A program made the translations under genes and the position numbers. A stretch of DNA of 64,000 bases from the NCBI RefSeq assembly GCF_024398015.1, contig NZ_CP073747.1, forward strand, positions 1,932,501 to 1,996,500. Direction: 5' to 3'. This DNA comes from Kordiimonas sp. SCSIO 12610. GTDB lineage: Bacteria > Pseudomonadota > Alphaproteobacteria > Sphingomonadales > Kordiimonadaceae. Below, one piece after another: positions 34,427 through 44,012 of the stretch (positions within the stretch are counted from its first letter, which is position 1; every line of letters begins with the position of its first letter). The notes below the pieces were generated by a model. That model was not told where the DNA came from. It worked only from the letters and a program-made list of their open reading frames with translations, and did no database searches.

Positions 34427-35254
34427 TTATTCTTCATTATCTGTACTTTTCGGTGTCTTAGGCTTCATAAAGGGTACGATAAGACACCAAATAAGGTTGG
34501 CTGGGCGTTCGCTTTGATACTCAATGAGGCCAATTGTCATGCCACCATGACCATTCATTGGATTTGGCGTGTATGATCGGAAGATAAAATCCCATACCGT
34601 GAGAAAAAAACCATAATTACTGTTGGTCTCGCTTTGCTTTACTGAATGATGCACCCGGTGAAAATCTGGGGTAACAATTACACGTCGAAGCAGGCGATCA
34701 ATCCCTAACGGGAGCTTGAGATTAGCATGGTTAAACAGAGCCCCTGCATTCAAGATAACCTCGAATAATATTACAGCAATCACAGGCGCACCAATAAGGA
34801 AAACACACAGGATTTTATAGATCATTGAAATAACAATCTCGAGTGGGTGAAATCGCAGGCCTGATGTTACATCAAGGTCGCGGTCCGCGTGATGAACCTT
34901 ATGCAGGCGCCAAAGCAGCGGAATTTTATGCATAAACACGTGCTGCCAGTAGATCAGCATATCTAACAGGAAAACCGAAATAATGACTTTAAGCCACATT
35001 GGGAGTGAAATTAGGGATAAAAGCCCCCAACCATTCTTATTCGCCCAAAGCGCTGCCTCAGTCGCTGCATAAGGCACCAGCAGGCGCAAGGCCATAGAAT
35101 TCAAGACCACAAGGCCCAAATTGGTAAACCAACGCCCACCTCGCGGTAAGTTTCGCACGCGGCGCGGAAACACTGCCTCCAGTATAGCCATCAAGCAAAG
35201 CACACTCAGAAATGCGCTTAACCTGATAATCGTTTCATTTGCGTCTATAAACAT
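34427..35254 (-). CDS. Sterol desaturase/fatty acid hydroxylase family protein
   Basis: A 275-residue membrane protein with the di-iron His motifs of the family: HVFMH (about residue 105-109), HKVHH (about 118-122), a His near 172 (FNHANLKLP), and HRVHH (about 197-201). It has about four hydrophobic segments. Members hydroxylate or desaturate sterols, fatty acids or carotenoids using O2; the substrate is not predictable here. It is the last gene of a minus-strand run after the amidase and M16 genes. Confidence 0.8.
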   Translation of the reverse strand: MFIDANETIIRLSAFLSVLCLMAILEAVFPRRVRNLPRGGRWFTNLGLVVLNSMALRLLVPYAATEAALWANKNGWGLLSLISLPMWLKVIISVFLLDMLIYWQHVFMHKIPLLWRLHKVHHADRDLDVTSGLRFHPLEIVISMIYKILCVFLIGAPVIAVILFEVILNAGALFNHANLKLPLGIDRLLRRVIVTPDFHRVHHSVKQSETNSNYGFFLTVWDFIFRSYTPNPMNGHGGMTIGLIEYQSERPANLIWCLIVPFMKPKTPKSTDNEE

Positions 35255-35287
35255 AAACTTTCAGGGTTAACGAGGCGAAACCGATAA

Positions 35288-38158
35288 CTACTCGATAACA
35301 TTTCCGTAAATATCAAGCTCGACAACATTGCCGCCAGCAAACTCGTTCACGGGACCAAACTGCGTGGCTTTATCACCTACGACCAGATAAATCATCTGTT
35401 CCTCAACAAGATACCGATCAGCTGTTGCCTTAAAATCGTTTAGCGTCATCGCAAGCAGTTCCTGCTGGTCCTCTTCAACATATTTCTTGCTTTTACCGTA
35501 TTTTGATATGTTGCGAAGCGTGCCGAGTTTCGCACGCAAACTTTCGAAGGCGCGCGTGTTTTCTTTCACCAGTTTTTGCTTGGTTGTCTGGACACCCTCT
35601 TCTGAATAATCACGGCCGTAGCCTGCAATCATATCACGGATGATCTCCAATGATGCTTTGGTGGCGTTCGCACGTACGCTTGTACTTGCAACAAAAGGCT
35701 GCTGAACTTTTCCGCTCAACACACTCGAAAAAGCCCCGTATGTATACCCTTTTTCAATCCGCAAGGTCTGTGCGAGGTCGCCGCTGATACCGCCGCCAAG
35801 TTTTTCATTGGTGAAATCAAGCTTATTAGCGTCGCTATCGAGGCTTGATACCGTCAAGCGGCCAATATTTAGAACACTCTGTTTACTGCCTGGCACGTCG
35901 ATGAAGAACACTTTTCCTGCATTCAGTGATTGATCTGGAATGTTATACTTCGGTGTGTCGATCCGATCGCCTATGAAGGCTTCAGCTAATTTCGTCAGTG
36001 CCTTTGCCGCACGTTCATTATCGATATCACCCGCAATATTGATGCTGGCAGGCATAGCAAAAATTGACTTATGCAAGGCCTCAACATCACCAAGCTCAAT
36101 CGAAGATACCGTCTCAACCGTACCATTTTGTGCAAAGCCAAGCGGGTGCTGATCACCATAAACCAACTTTCTGAAATTAAGGGCTGCGATAGCACGGGGC
36201 TGCGCTTCCCGGCCTTTCACGGATGTCAATGTCGCTGATTTTACGCGGTTAAATCCATCCACATCAAAGCGGGGCGACATAAGTATTTCATGAACCAAAT
36301 CGACCGTCGCTTCAAAGTTTTTGGCAAGCGTTGATACGCTGATCACAATCTCTTCCTGGCCCGCACTTACATTAATGCCTGCACCCAAAAGACCAATCGC
36401 CTGCTCGAGCTCAGCAGCGGTGCGATTTGCAGTTCCTTCATTCATTAAACCTGCGAGCATGCTTGACAGACCCTTCTTCTCCAAGGGGTCAAACATTCCG
36501 CCGCCCTCGATTACAAGCTCGTAATTAACAAGAGGAACTTCATTGTTTTCAATGCCGAGCAGCCGAACATTATTGGGAAGCGCTGCCTCCCATACATCAG
36601 GCATTTTAACGAGTGGCAGTTCGCCGAACGGCGGTTCAGAACGATCATATTTACTCGGTGTTTTGGCATATTCCGCTTCCGCGCCCTGACTGACCTCCTC
36701 ATTCGCGGCGCCAACCTTCACCTCTTCAATCCAAACAGTTGCCAGCTCAGCCCCCTCAACGCTCAGGTCACTTTGTCCTTTGGGGACAAAACTCGTGATG
36801 ATGGAGGGCTTGCCTTTAATATATTTCTCATAAACGCGAACGATTTCATTCGCTGTTAATGCATTGATTTTCGCAGCTGCCTTAATCGCATAGGCTGGGT
36901 CGCCGGCAAATTCGTTATCACTCGCCATCTGATTGGCTTTGCCAAGAACTGTCGCAATCCCGCCATAGAGCGCATTTTCCTGCTCCGCTTTAATGCGTGC
37001 GAGATCACGTTTGTCAACACCGTTAGTTTCAAAATCAACTAGGGCAGCGTTAAGCGCATTGTATACACTATCAAGGTCAGTGCCTGCGTTTCCCCGTACA
37101 CGGAAAACGAATTCTCCCGCAATTTCCATACTGTTATTGAAGGCAGACACACCGGGTGCGAGTTTTTCTGTTTCTACAATTTTCTTATAGAGCACAGAAT
37201 TCTTACTTCCGGCAATCAATTGTGCCAAAACATTCAAAGCAACTTCATCTTCGTGATATCCTTCAACACTTGGAAAAGTGATACGAAGCTCAGGAAGTTT
37301 GGCGAAGTTATCCTCAAAATAAAGGGATTTATCTGTACTTAGCTCGATAGGCATTGCGGGAAGTGGTTCTACGTCAGGGCCTTTGCGAATTTCGCCAAAC
37401 CAACGTTCTACCTTTGCCTTGGTTTCCTCGATGTCAATATCACCAACGATGGCAAGTGTTGCGTTACCAGCGCCGTAATATTGATCATAAAATTCACGGA
37501 GGTCTTCAAGCGTTGCAGCCTGTAAGTCCGGCAAGGAGCCGATAACCGTCCAGTTATAAGGGTGCCCCTCGGGATAAAGTGCCTTTCTAATTACTTCTTG
37601 GGTGTAGCCATAAGGTGCATTATCCACCCGCTGACGCTTCTCGTTCTTTACCACCTGTTTTTCGCGCTCTAGGGCCGCTGTGGTAACAGTATTGATCATG
37701 TAACCAAGGCGGTCACTATCAATCCACATGATTTTATCAAACGCATCCTTCGGTACGACTTCATAATAGATTGTCCCGTCGCTCCAGGTTCCGCCGTTTC
37801 GTTGCCCACCCCAATCGGGAATTGCCTTTCGGTTCCAGCCGCGCGGGACGTTTTCAGAATCGTTAAAGGCCATATGCTCAAAGAAGTGCGCAAAGCCTGT
37901 ACGCCCTACCTTTTCCCGGTTACTGCCAGCATGAACAACAGTAGTGAAGGCAACAATCGGATCAGAACGATCAACATGAAGAACAACTTCCAACCCATTA
38001 GAAAGCGTAAATTTTTCATATTCAATAGCAATTTCAGAAGCAGCGTCTGTTATCGCTTGAACCGCAGCTTCATTTTCCTGCTCCGTTGGAGCAGATTGCT
38101 CGCCGCAAGCGGTACAGAGTGCAAGCACACTAGCTGCTGCTATAAATTTGATTTTCAT
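35288..38158 (-). CDS. M16-family zinc metallopeptidase lipoprotein, two-domain
   Basis: A 956-residue protein with a lipoprotein signal (LALCTAC, Cys about residue 18). The N-terminal half has the inverted zinc motif HFFEHMAF (about 86-93) and the downstream Glu region typical of pitrilysin/insulinase peptidases. The C-terminal half is a second M16 domain without the HxxEH motif, as is usual for the partner domain. It should be a periplasmic, membrane-attached peptidase for small peptides. It lies 42 bases downstream of the amidase gene. Confidence 0.85.
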   Translation of the reverse strand: MKIKFIAAASVLALCTACGEQSAPTEQENEAAVQAITDAASEIAIEYEKFTLSNGLEVVLHVDRSDPIVAFTTVVHAGSNREKVGRTGFAHFFEHMAFNDSENVPRGWNRKAIPDWGGQRNGGTWSDGTIYYEVVPKDAFDKIMWIDSDRLGYMINTVTTAALEREKQVVKNEKRQRVDNAPYGYTQEVIRKALYPEGHPYNWTVIGSLPDLQAATLEDLREFYDQYYGAGNATLAIVGDIDIEETKAKVERWFGEIRKGPDVEPLPAMPIELSTDKSLYFEDNFAKLPELRITFPSVEGYHEDEVALNVLAQLIAGSKNSVLYKKIVETEKLAPGVSAFNNSMEIAGEFVFRVRGNAGTDLDSVYNALNAALVDFETNGVDKRDLARIKAEQENALYGGIATVLGKANQMASDNEFAGDPAYAIKAAAKINALTANEIVRVYEKYIKGKPSIITSFVPKGQSDLSVEGAELATVWIEEVKVGAANEEVSQGAEAEYAKTPSKYDRSEPPFGELPLVKMPDVWEAALPNNVRLLGIENNEVPLVNYELVIEGGGMFDPLEKKGLSSMLAGLMNEGTANRTAAELEQAIGLLGAGINVSAGQEEIVISVSTLAKNFEATVDLVHEILMSPRFDVDGFNRVKSATLTSVKGREAQPRAIAALNFRKLVYGDQHPLGFAQNGTVETVSSIELGDVEALHKSIFAMPASINIAGDIDNERAAKALTKLAEAFIGDRIDTPKYNIPDQSLNAGKVFFIDVPGSKQSVLNIGRLTVSSLDSDANKLDFTNEKLGGGISGDLAQTLRIEKGYTYGAFSSVLSGKVQQPFVASTSVRANATKASLEIIRDMIAGYGRDYSEEGVQTTKQKLVKENTRAFESLRAKLGTLRNISKYGKSKKYVEEDQQELLAMTLNDFKATADRYLVEEQMIYLVVGDKATQFGPVNEFAGGNVVELDIYGNVIE

Positions 38159-38200
38159 TACGCTTTCCTCATGTCTTTATGTTTTATGTGTATTATGAAC

Positions 38201-39862
38201 CTACTGGTTCACATAACCTTTCATCGCCTTGGCGATATCCGCTTGGTCTTCAGCCGTTTTCAAATACTGTGGCTCTGCGCGAAGGTTCGTTGCCTGCTCG
38301 TATGCGTACCCATAAGAGAGAACTTTGGCATCTTCGTCCTTAGCGGCCATAAAGGAAATCCCAACAGACATGCCGTGGATTGTACCCATAGGTACCGTAA
38401 TATTCGGATATCCAGCGATAGCTGCCATCGAGCCAGCACCAGGGAAGCTTGGCCAAACATCGCCGTTAATTGGGTCAACACGTGATGCAACCGGTCCGGA
38501 TGGTGCAACAAGGATATCGACATTATGCTTTGAAAGCAGCATATCGATCCCATCTTCGCGCATAGCCTTCTGTACTGTATCACGCGCCTCGATATATTCC
38601 GGTGTATTCAGATCACCGAGCGGCTGCGACGCATCGAAGAGGCTCTGGTCAAAGAGTGCGAGCTCAATATCAGCATTCTCAATGTTAAACGCCATCACAT
38701 CCTTGAGTGTACGCGTTTTAACGGCCTCGGCGGAGTCCGCTAAATACTCATTCACTGTTGTCTTAAACTCATACATCAGAACGTTACGTGCATGGCGACC
38801 AAAACCATCAGGGAATGATGGACCTTCGGTAATTTCAACAAGCTCTGCCCCCTGTGCTTTCAAGACTTCAAGCGCCGCTTCAAAACGTTCCTGAATATCC
38901 TTATTTCCACCAACAGAGTAGCGAAGCACCCCAACCCGAGCGCCTTTAAACTTATCTGCATCCAAGCCTGATACATAATCGGTCTTGGCTTCACCTGTCG
39001 CCATGGCGTTCAACATCATGGCTGAGCCCTTAACCGTTTTGGTCATTGGGCCTGCTGTATCCTGAGACGAGGAAATCGGCACGATATATTGCTGCGACAC
39101 AAGGCCAACAGTTGGTTTAAAGCCCACGATACCATTTGCGTTCGATGGGCAAATAACGGAACCGTTTGTTTCAGTGCCCACGGTACCAGCCGCGAGTGAA
39201 GCTGCCATCGCAGCGCCCGAACCAGAACTTGACCCGCATGGGTTACGATCAAGCTGGTGTGGGTTACGAACCTGACCGCCCATTGCAGTCCATCCGCTCA
39301 TAGAGTCGTTAGAGCGGAAATTCGCCCACTGGCTCAGGTTTGTTTTACCCAGAATAATTGCACCAGCTGCACGCAGCCCTGCGACAAGCGGGGAATCACG
39401 GCCCGTAATATTGTCTTTAAGCGCAAGCGCACCTGCTGTTGTCGCCATGTTATCTTTGGACTCGATATTATCCTTTAGAAGGATTGGAACACCATGAAGC
39501 GGCCCCAGTGTTTCACCCGCAGCGCGTTTTGCGTCTAACGCCTGCGCGTCCGCAAGAGCGTCTGGGTTAACCGAAATTACGCTGTGAAGGGTCGGTCCAG
39601 AGCGGTCAACCTTTTCAATCCGGTCAAGATAGGCTTGCACCAATTCTTCTGATGTTACCTCGCCAGCCTGAAGCGCTGCCGCGATCTCTGGCAGTGTTTT
39701 CGCGAGCATACCCGTTGGTACATAGCTCGGTGTTTCGACGGCTGCTTCCGTATAAGTAATATCTGTTTCACCAGCTGACTGGTTCGAAGTTTGATCGGTT
39801 GATTCTGATGAACATGCAACAATCGATAATGATGCGACGCCTGCCAAAAGCCACTGCTTCAT
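38201..39862 (-). CDS. Amidase-signature family lipoprotein
   Basis: A 553-residue amidase with the Ser-cisSer-Lys triad: Lys in VPILLKDNIESKDNMATTAGA (about residue 130), the CGSSSGSGAA motif (about 210), and the nucleophile Ser in GTETNGSVICPS (about 234). The N-terminus is a lipoprotein signal with VACSS (Cys about 17), so it is exported. The substrate is not predictable; exported members can act on peptides, nylon-like amides or cell-wall amides. It is the first gene of the amidase-M16-desaturase run. Confidence 0.85.
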   Translation of the reverse strand: MKQWLLAGVASLSIVACSSESTDQTSNQSAGETDITYTEAAVETPSYVPTGMLAKTLPEIAAALQAGEVTSEELVQAYLDRIEKVDRSGPTLHSVISVNPDALADAQALDAKRAAGETLGPLHGVPILLKDNIESKDNMATTAGALALKDNITGRDSPLVAGLRAAGAIILGKTNLSQWANFRSNDSMSGWTAMGGQVRNPHQLDRNPCGSSSGSGAAMAASLAAGTVGTETNGSVICPSNANGIVGFKPTVGLVSQQYIVPISSSQDTAGPMTKTVKGSAMMLNAMATGEAKTDYVSGLDADKFKGARVGVLRYSVGGNKDIQERFEAALEVLKAQGAELVEITEGPSFPDGFGRHARNVLMYEFKTTVNEYLADSAEAVKTRTLKDVMAFNIENADIELALFDQSLFDASQPLGDLNTPEYIEARDTVQKAMREDGIDMLLSKHNVDILVAPSGPVASRVDPINGDVWPSFPGAGSMAAIAGYPNITVPMGTIHGMSVGISFMAAKDEDAKVLSYGYAYEQATNLRAEPQYLKTAEDQADIAKAMKGYVNQ

Positions 39863-40129
39863 GGACTTACCCCTTTTACGCTTTAGTATTAAATTTTTGA
39901 ATAAGATCTGTGCTGACTGTTTTGCTTACAGTTACAGCACCAATATTACCCTCCCGAAATCAACCAAAGCTTAGGCCGCACAGTTAGGCATGTAAAGCTG
40001 AGATCACAGACTTCTGATCAGTTTAATCATTCAGACTATCAGAATATTCTTTTTTACCATTCGGTTGGTGGTCTATAGGATAATTACTGTGCATTTTTAA
40101 CGATCGCATCGCACTGAGGGGAATAAATC

Positions 40130-41062
40130 ATGTCACAATCAAAATCAGCGACTTCCGGTTTGAAAACAATTGGTTTTTCATTATCAACGCTTTTCGCAGT
40201 TAGCCTGACAGGCCCCATAACTGCCGATCAATATATTATGAAGGAAACACCAGGCCTAACGCCGGAAAAATTTGCGCCTGACGTTGTCTCTACCGATGCC
40301 GCATTTGAATTGAACGCCGTTTTTTCCAATGACGGAAAAGAATTTTTCTTCACCCGGGAAATCAATAAGAAATTCAAAATTTTCTCTATGCATCGCACCG
40401 AAAATGGTTGGTCTATACCTGAAATGGTGTCGTTTTCAAAAACACACCCCGACAACCGTGATGCAGATATGATGTTCTCGCCTGATGGGTCACGCCTTTA
40501 TTTCATCAGTGACCGCCCGCTAGAGGGTTATCCTGAGAAAGAATATAACCTATGGTATGTTGACCGAGCAGAGGGTGGCTGGGGTGTACCAAAAGCATTA
40601 TCAAATGTAATCAACACACAAGGCCCTGACTACTATCCAGCGATTGTCGGTGATGGCAGCCTTTATTACACATCTGACCACGGCGATAGTTTGGGTAGCC
40701 GGGATAGTTACCGCGCACAATATGTATCGCCGGGGATTTTTGAAAAGCCGGTTAATCTTGGCCCTAATGTAAACTCTAAAAACGGTGAAGGGGATATTTT
40801 CGTATCACCAGATGAAGACTATCTTATCCACGTATCATACGGACGCACTGACGATATGGGGCGCGGTGATTTATACATCAGCTTCAAGCAAACTGACGGA
40901 AGTTGGGGCAAGGATATTCACATGGGTGACAAAATCAATTCGGATAAAATTGATTTCTGCCCCATGGTAACACCTGACGGTAAATATTTCTTCTATTCGC
41001 AAGGCGGCGATGTGTTCTGGGTTGATGCGAAGATCATTGATACGTTTCGACCACAGTCATAG
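40130..41062 (+). CDS. PD40/TolB-like beta-propeller protein, secreted
   Basis: A 310-residue protein with an N-terminal hydrophobic signal-like stretch (cleavage after PITA) and repeated WD40-like (PD40) blades: MFSPDGSRLYFISDRP, GDGSLYYTSDHG, VSPDEDYLIHVSYGR and VTPDGKYFFYSQGG. GAGGGGAA precedes ATG 40130. It is probably a periplasmic binding or scaffold propeller. It is followed 15 bases later by the racemase gene; the functional link is unclear. Confidence 0.7.
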   Translation: MSQSKSATSGLKTIGFSLSTLFAVSLTGPITADQYIMKETPGLTPEKFAPDVVSTDAAFELNAVFSNDGKEFFFTREINKKFKIFSMHRTENGWSIPEMVSFSKTHPDNRDADMMFSPDGSRLYFISDRPLEGYPEKEYNLWYVDRAEGGWGVPKALSNVINTQGPDYYPAIVGDGSLYYTSDHGDSLGSRDSYRAQYVSPGIFEKPVNLGPNVNSKNGEGDIFVSPDEDYLIHVSYGRTDDMGRGDLYISFKQTDGSWGKDIHMGDKINSDKIDFCPMVTPDGKYFFYSQGGDVFWVDAKIIDTFRPQS

Positions 41063-41077
41063 AAAACAGGATCATTT

Positions 41078-41761
41078 ATGCATATTGGTTTAATTGGCGG
41101 CATCGGCCCAGCCGCAACCGAATTCTATTATCGTGGTCTCGTCGAAGCGCATAAAAATACCGATCACCGGATGGAACTGACGATTGTGCATGCCCATACG
41201 GATATTCTGATTGGTAACATGATGCGGGACAACCGTACTGCTCAGGCAGAAATCTTCTTGACCTATCTGGAGAGGCTTAGAAATGCAGGCTGTGACGCTG
41301 CCGCGATTACGTCTATGGCAGGCCATTTTTGTGTTGAGGAGACGATCGCAATCTCCCCCTTACCTATTCTGAATGCACTGCCCGCGCTCAAAAACGCATT
41401 GAAAACGAAAGACGTCAGAAAAGTGGGCCTCCTTGGATCACTTGGTGTCACCAAAACCAATCTTTATGACAGTATGCCTGATATGGAATTCGCAAACGTT
41501 GATGAGCATACGATGGAACAGGTCCACAGCGCCTACATCGAAATGGCTGGTCAGGGTTTCGCGAGCGACGCCCATAAAGACCTGTTTTTCAAGGTTGGCG
41601 AAGATATGCATAGAAATATGGGTGTCGAGCAAATCATTTTAGCCGGAACCGATCTGTTTCTGGCGTTCGAAGGGGCCAATCCAGACTTTCCAGTGCTTGA
41701 TAGTGCAAAGGTTCATATAGAGGCCCTGTTTCAGGCATCAGTTTCAGGCATCAATAATTGA
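41078..41761 (+). CDS. Aspartate/glutamate racemase family protein
   Basis: A 227-residue cytoplasmic protein beginning MHIGLIGGIGPAATEFYY, the standard start of RacX/aspartate racemase proteins. One expected catalytic Cys should lie near residue 82 and the other near 190. The N-terminal half shows GCDAAAITSMAGHFCVEE (Cys about 87), but the second half has LAGTDLFLAF where a Cys would be expected (normally LGCTEL), so the second catalytic Cys seems to be Thr. Activity as a true racemase is therefore doubtful; single-Cys members include hydantoin racemase-like and isomerase-like enzymes. Confidence 0.7.
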   Translation: MHIGLIGGIGPAATEFYYRGLVEAHKNTDHRMELTIVHAHTDILIGNMMRDNRTAQAEIFLTYLERLRNAGCDAAAITSMAGHFCVEETIAISPLPILNALPALKNALKTKDVRKVGLLGSLGVTKTNLYDSMPDMEFANVDEHTMEQVHSAYIEMAGQGFASDAHKDLFFKVGEDMHRNMGVEQIILAGTDLFLAFEGANPDFPVLDSAKVHIEALFQASVSGINN

Positions 41762-41797
41762 TAGCTAAAGTCACTAACCGGATATTATGTGCGGCTA

Positions 41798-42247
41798 TTA
41801 GGCTGCTTCAACCTCGTGCTTAAGGGCAATACGGTCTTTTGCTGAAACCCCCAAAAGGCCGCCAACCTTGGCAATGATATTTTTCTCAAAATCATCAATA
41901 TGCCCGTCAGCAAAGGCTACCTGCCACAAGAGCTTAATAATCTGCTGCCGACCGTCCTGATCCAACTCACCCGTAATCACTTTTGTAAAGCGATACAGAC
42001 AGGTCGTATCTTTCTGTTCAGCTTCAGCATCCTTCAGGATTTGCTCTGCATCATCCTGAGATATATGAAAACGAGTCTGAAGGTTTTCAAGAAGTTGCGA
42101 ACGTTCCTCAGCCGTAAAGTTGTCATCGACCAATGACACATGCACCATCAGTGCAGCGGTAGCCAAATGCAACTCGTTGGCCTTGGTAGTGCTCTCATTA
42201 CCCAACCCCAATAGCTCAGAAACTTTTCCCCACATATCTATCCTCAT
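41798..42247 (-). CDS. TerB-family protein
   Basis: A 149-residue, helical, acidic cytoplasmic protein. The pattern LATAALMVHVSLVDDNFTAEERSQLLE followed by LLWQVAFADGHIDDFEKNIIAKVGGLLGV matches the TerB/DUF533-type tandem helix domain with acidic metal-binding loops. Single TerB proteins like this are common in alphaproteobacteria and are not evidence of a tellurite-resistance operon. The gene stands alone. Confidence 0.75.
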   Translation of the reverse strand: MRIDMWGKVSELLGLGNESTTKANELHLATAALMVHVSLVDDNFTAEERSQLLENLQTRFHISQDDAEQILKDAEAEQKDTTCLYRFTKVITGELDQDGRQQIIKLLWQVAFADGHIDDFEKNIIAKVGGLLGVSAKDRIALKHEVEAA

Positions 42248-42416
42248 GAAGATGTTTAGTAATTCAACTAATCTATAGCAGCCGCAGCTACATTCACAAG
42301 ATTAACAATAGTGCAGTCAACATGACGTGAACATAATTTCCCTGACTTAAAACACCAACACTTGCTACAGAGCATAGGATTTTATAGTCAACCTTACGAT
42401 CTTCCAGCTTGACAAA

Positions 42417-42458
42417 CCTATTAATACAATTATTTGTACAATTAATTGTATTAATAGG
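42417..42458. promoter_or_regulatory. MarR operator: 16-bp perfect inverted repeat
   Basis: CCTATTAATACAATTA and its exact complement flank a 10-base centre, immediately after a TTGACA -35 element (42409-42414) and 7 bases before the MarR ATG. A dyad of this length and position is expected for MarR autoregulation. Confidence 0.65.
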
Positions 42459-42465
42459 TAACCAT

Positions 42466-42960
42466 ATGCAGAAAAACACTTACATCGATGGCCATCCGCT
42501 GCAGGCCGCGTTCGTCGCCAACATTTGGGAACGTTTCGTAGAACTTGTTGTAATGCAAGGTGAAGACATTCTCTCTGATGTCGACATTGAGTTCCCCTCA
42601 AGAGCCGTATCTTCTATCCTTCTCATCGGTGACAATGAAAAGCTAACTGTTGCCGACATCGCCAAAACGCTTAATCAACCCCATCAGTTAGTCACGCAGC
42701 GTATCGACCTTTTGCTCGACCTGAACGTTGTTGAACGTGTACCCGATCCTGTTGATAAACGCAGAAAAATTATTCAACTAACTCCCAAAGGCCATGAACA
42801 ATATAAGGCGTTGAAGGCCCGTCTCATTGAAGCCGAGGCTGCGTTCCTTGAGCTCTTTGACGAACTTGGGTGCGACCTTTCAAAGCTTGCAGTGAGGGCC
42901 ATTGATCTCTTGCAGAACAGGCCCCTTCTCTCTCGAATACAATCACAATCAACTACATAA
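42466..42960 (+). CDS. MarR-family transcriptional regulator
   Basis: A 164-residue protein. ATG 42466 is chosen because AGG lies upstream and the long operator palindrome ends just before it; the in-frame TTG at 42409 would place the palindrome in the coding region. A winged HTH is visible at about residues 50-110 (LTVADIAKTLNQPHQLVTQRIDLLLDLNVVERVPDPVDKR), and helices for dimerisation lie on both sides. It is followed 21 bases later by the metallo-beta-lactamase-fold gene, its likely regulated partner. Confidence 0.8.
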   Translation: MQKNTYIDGHPLQAAFVANIWERFVELVVMQGEDILSDVDIEFPSRAVSSILLIGDNEKLTVADIAKTLNQPHQLVTQRIDLLLDLNVVERVPDPVDKRRKIIQLTPKGHEQYKALKARLIEAEAAFLELFDELGCDLSKLAVRAIDLLQNRPLLSRIQSQSTT

Positions 42961-42981
42961 ACAACAAACAGCGAGGAAAAA

Positions 42982-43941
42982 ATGAAACATATGAAAACGA
43001 TCAGTATAGCAGCATTACTTTCAGGTATGATCATACCTGCAACCAACCAGATATCTGCCTTACCGTTGCTCCAAAACGATACGCCAACTCCATTTTCCTT
43101 TGAGACTTGGCGCGCAGGACAACAAGCCAATGAACCGGATTTTCATGTTCAAAGCATTGACGCAAATACTCTTGTAATTCGCCAATCGCTCAGGGATACA
43201 TTTGAAGCACCCTTTATGTATCTTATCTTCGGAATGGATAAGGCGGTTCTGATTGATACAGGGGTTAAAAGCACAAGCCTGAGACGTGTTATTGACAGGG
43301 AAATTGATATATGGCTATCAGCTAACCAGAAATCCAGTATTGAACTGATTGTTATGCATTCACATGGACACGGTGATCATGTCGGTAATGATTACGCCTT
43401 CAAATCACGCCCTAACACTATTGTAGTTGGTCACAAACCTGAGGAGGTCGCCAAGTTTTTTAGTATAGCCGATTGGCCGACTGATCTGGCCAGCCTTGAA
43501 TTGGGCGGTCGGAGTATCACAGTAATTCCGACGCCGGGGCATCATCCCTCACATGTTATGGTTCATGACCCTATGAATGATATCCTGTTTAGCGGCGATA
43601 TGATTTATCCAGGAAAACTATATTTCCAGTGTGCAAAAGCAGATACATACATGCAATCGCTCAATCGAATTATTGAATATGCTGAAAAAGAAGATATCAA
43701 ATGGTTGCTTGGCGGGCATATTGAACTACCGAGCAACTCAAACACGGCCTTTCCATTCAACCAGAAGTCTCGGGAGAACGAGCATCAACTTGCTTTGCCT
43801 GTTGACATCCTTAATCGGATCAGAATCGCATTAAACGATATGAGCGATGAGCTCGTCGTAAAAGAATTTCAGGATTTTACACTATTCCCACATCCGGCAA
43901 CCCCGCAGGGCAAGCAACCACCTAACTGGTGTAATGAATAA
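42982..43941 (+). CDS. Metallo-beta-lactamase-fold hydrolase, secreted
   Basis: A 319-residue protein with a signal peptide (MKHMKTISIAALLSGMIIPATNQISA). The zinc-binding motif is HSHGHGDHVGN (about residues 131-141), followed by TPGHHPSH (about 184-191), the Asp in FSGDMIYPG (about 205) and a final His in GGHIELP (about 247). GAGGAAAA precedes ATG 42982. It probably belongs to the hydrolase branch of the fold, not to true beta-lactamases. It appears to be the target of the adjacent MarR regulator. Confidence 0.8.
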   Translation: MKHMKTISIAALLSGMIIPATNQISALPLLQNDTPTPFSFETWRAGQQANEPDFHVQSIDANTLVIRQSLRDTFEAPFMYLIFGMDKAVLIDTGVKSTSLRRVIDREIDIWLSANQKSSIELIVMHSHGHGDHVGNDYAFKSRPNTIVVGHKPEEVAKFFSIADWPTDLASLELGGRSITVIPTPGHHPSHVMVHDPMNDILFSGDMIYPGKLYFQCAKADTYMQSLNRIIEYAEKEDIKWLLGGHIELPSNSNTAFPFNQKSRENEHQLALPVDILNRIRIALNDMSDELVVKEFQDFTLFPHPATPQGKQPPNWCNE

Positions 43942-43952
43942 GCCTACCAAGA

Positions 43953-43992
43953 TAGTAAAGGGCACGTTCTTTATAGCATATGCCCTTTGCTA
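43953..43992. terminator. Bidirectional terminator
   Basis: TAGTAAAGGGCA and TGCCCTTTGCTA form a 12-bp stem (one G-T pair) with a 16-base loop between the convergent metallo-hydrolase and phosphodiesterase genes. Confidence 0.6.
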
Positions 43993-44012
43993 CTCGTTAT
44001 TAACCGATCATC

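Noticed and set aside
37802-38485. Plus-strand ORF of 227 codons
   Set aside because: It lies antisense to the M16 peptidase and amidase genes, has an implausible composition, and both underlying genes are well supported.
41798-42247. Tellurite-resistance operon
   Set aside because: Only a single TerB-like protein is present; no terA, terC, terD or terZ gene is nearby.
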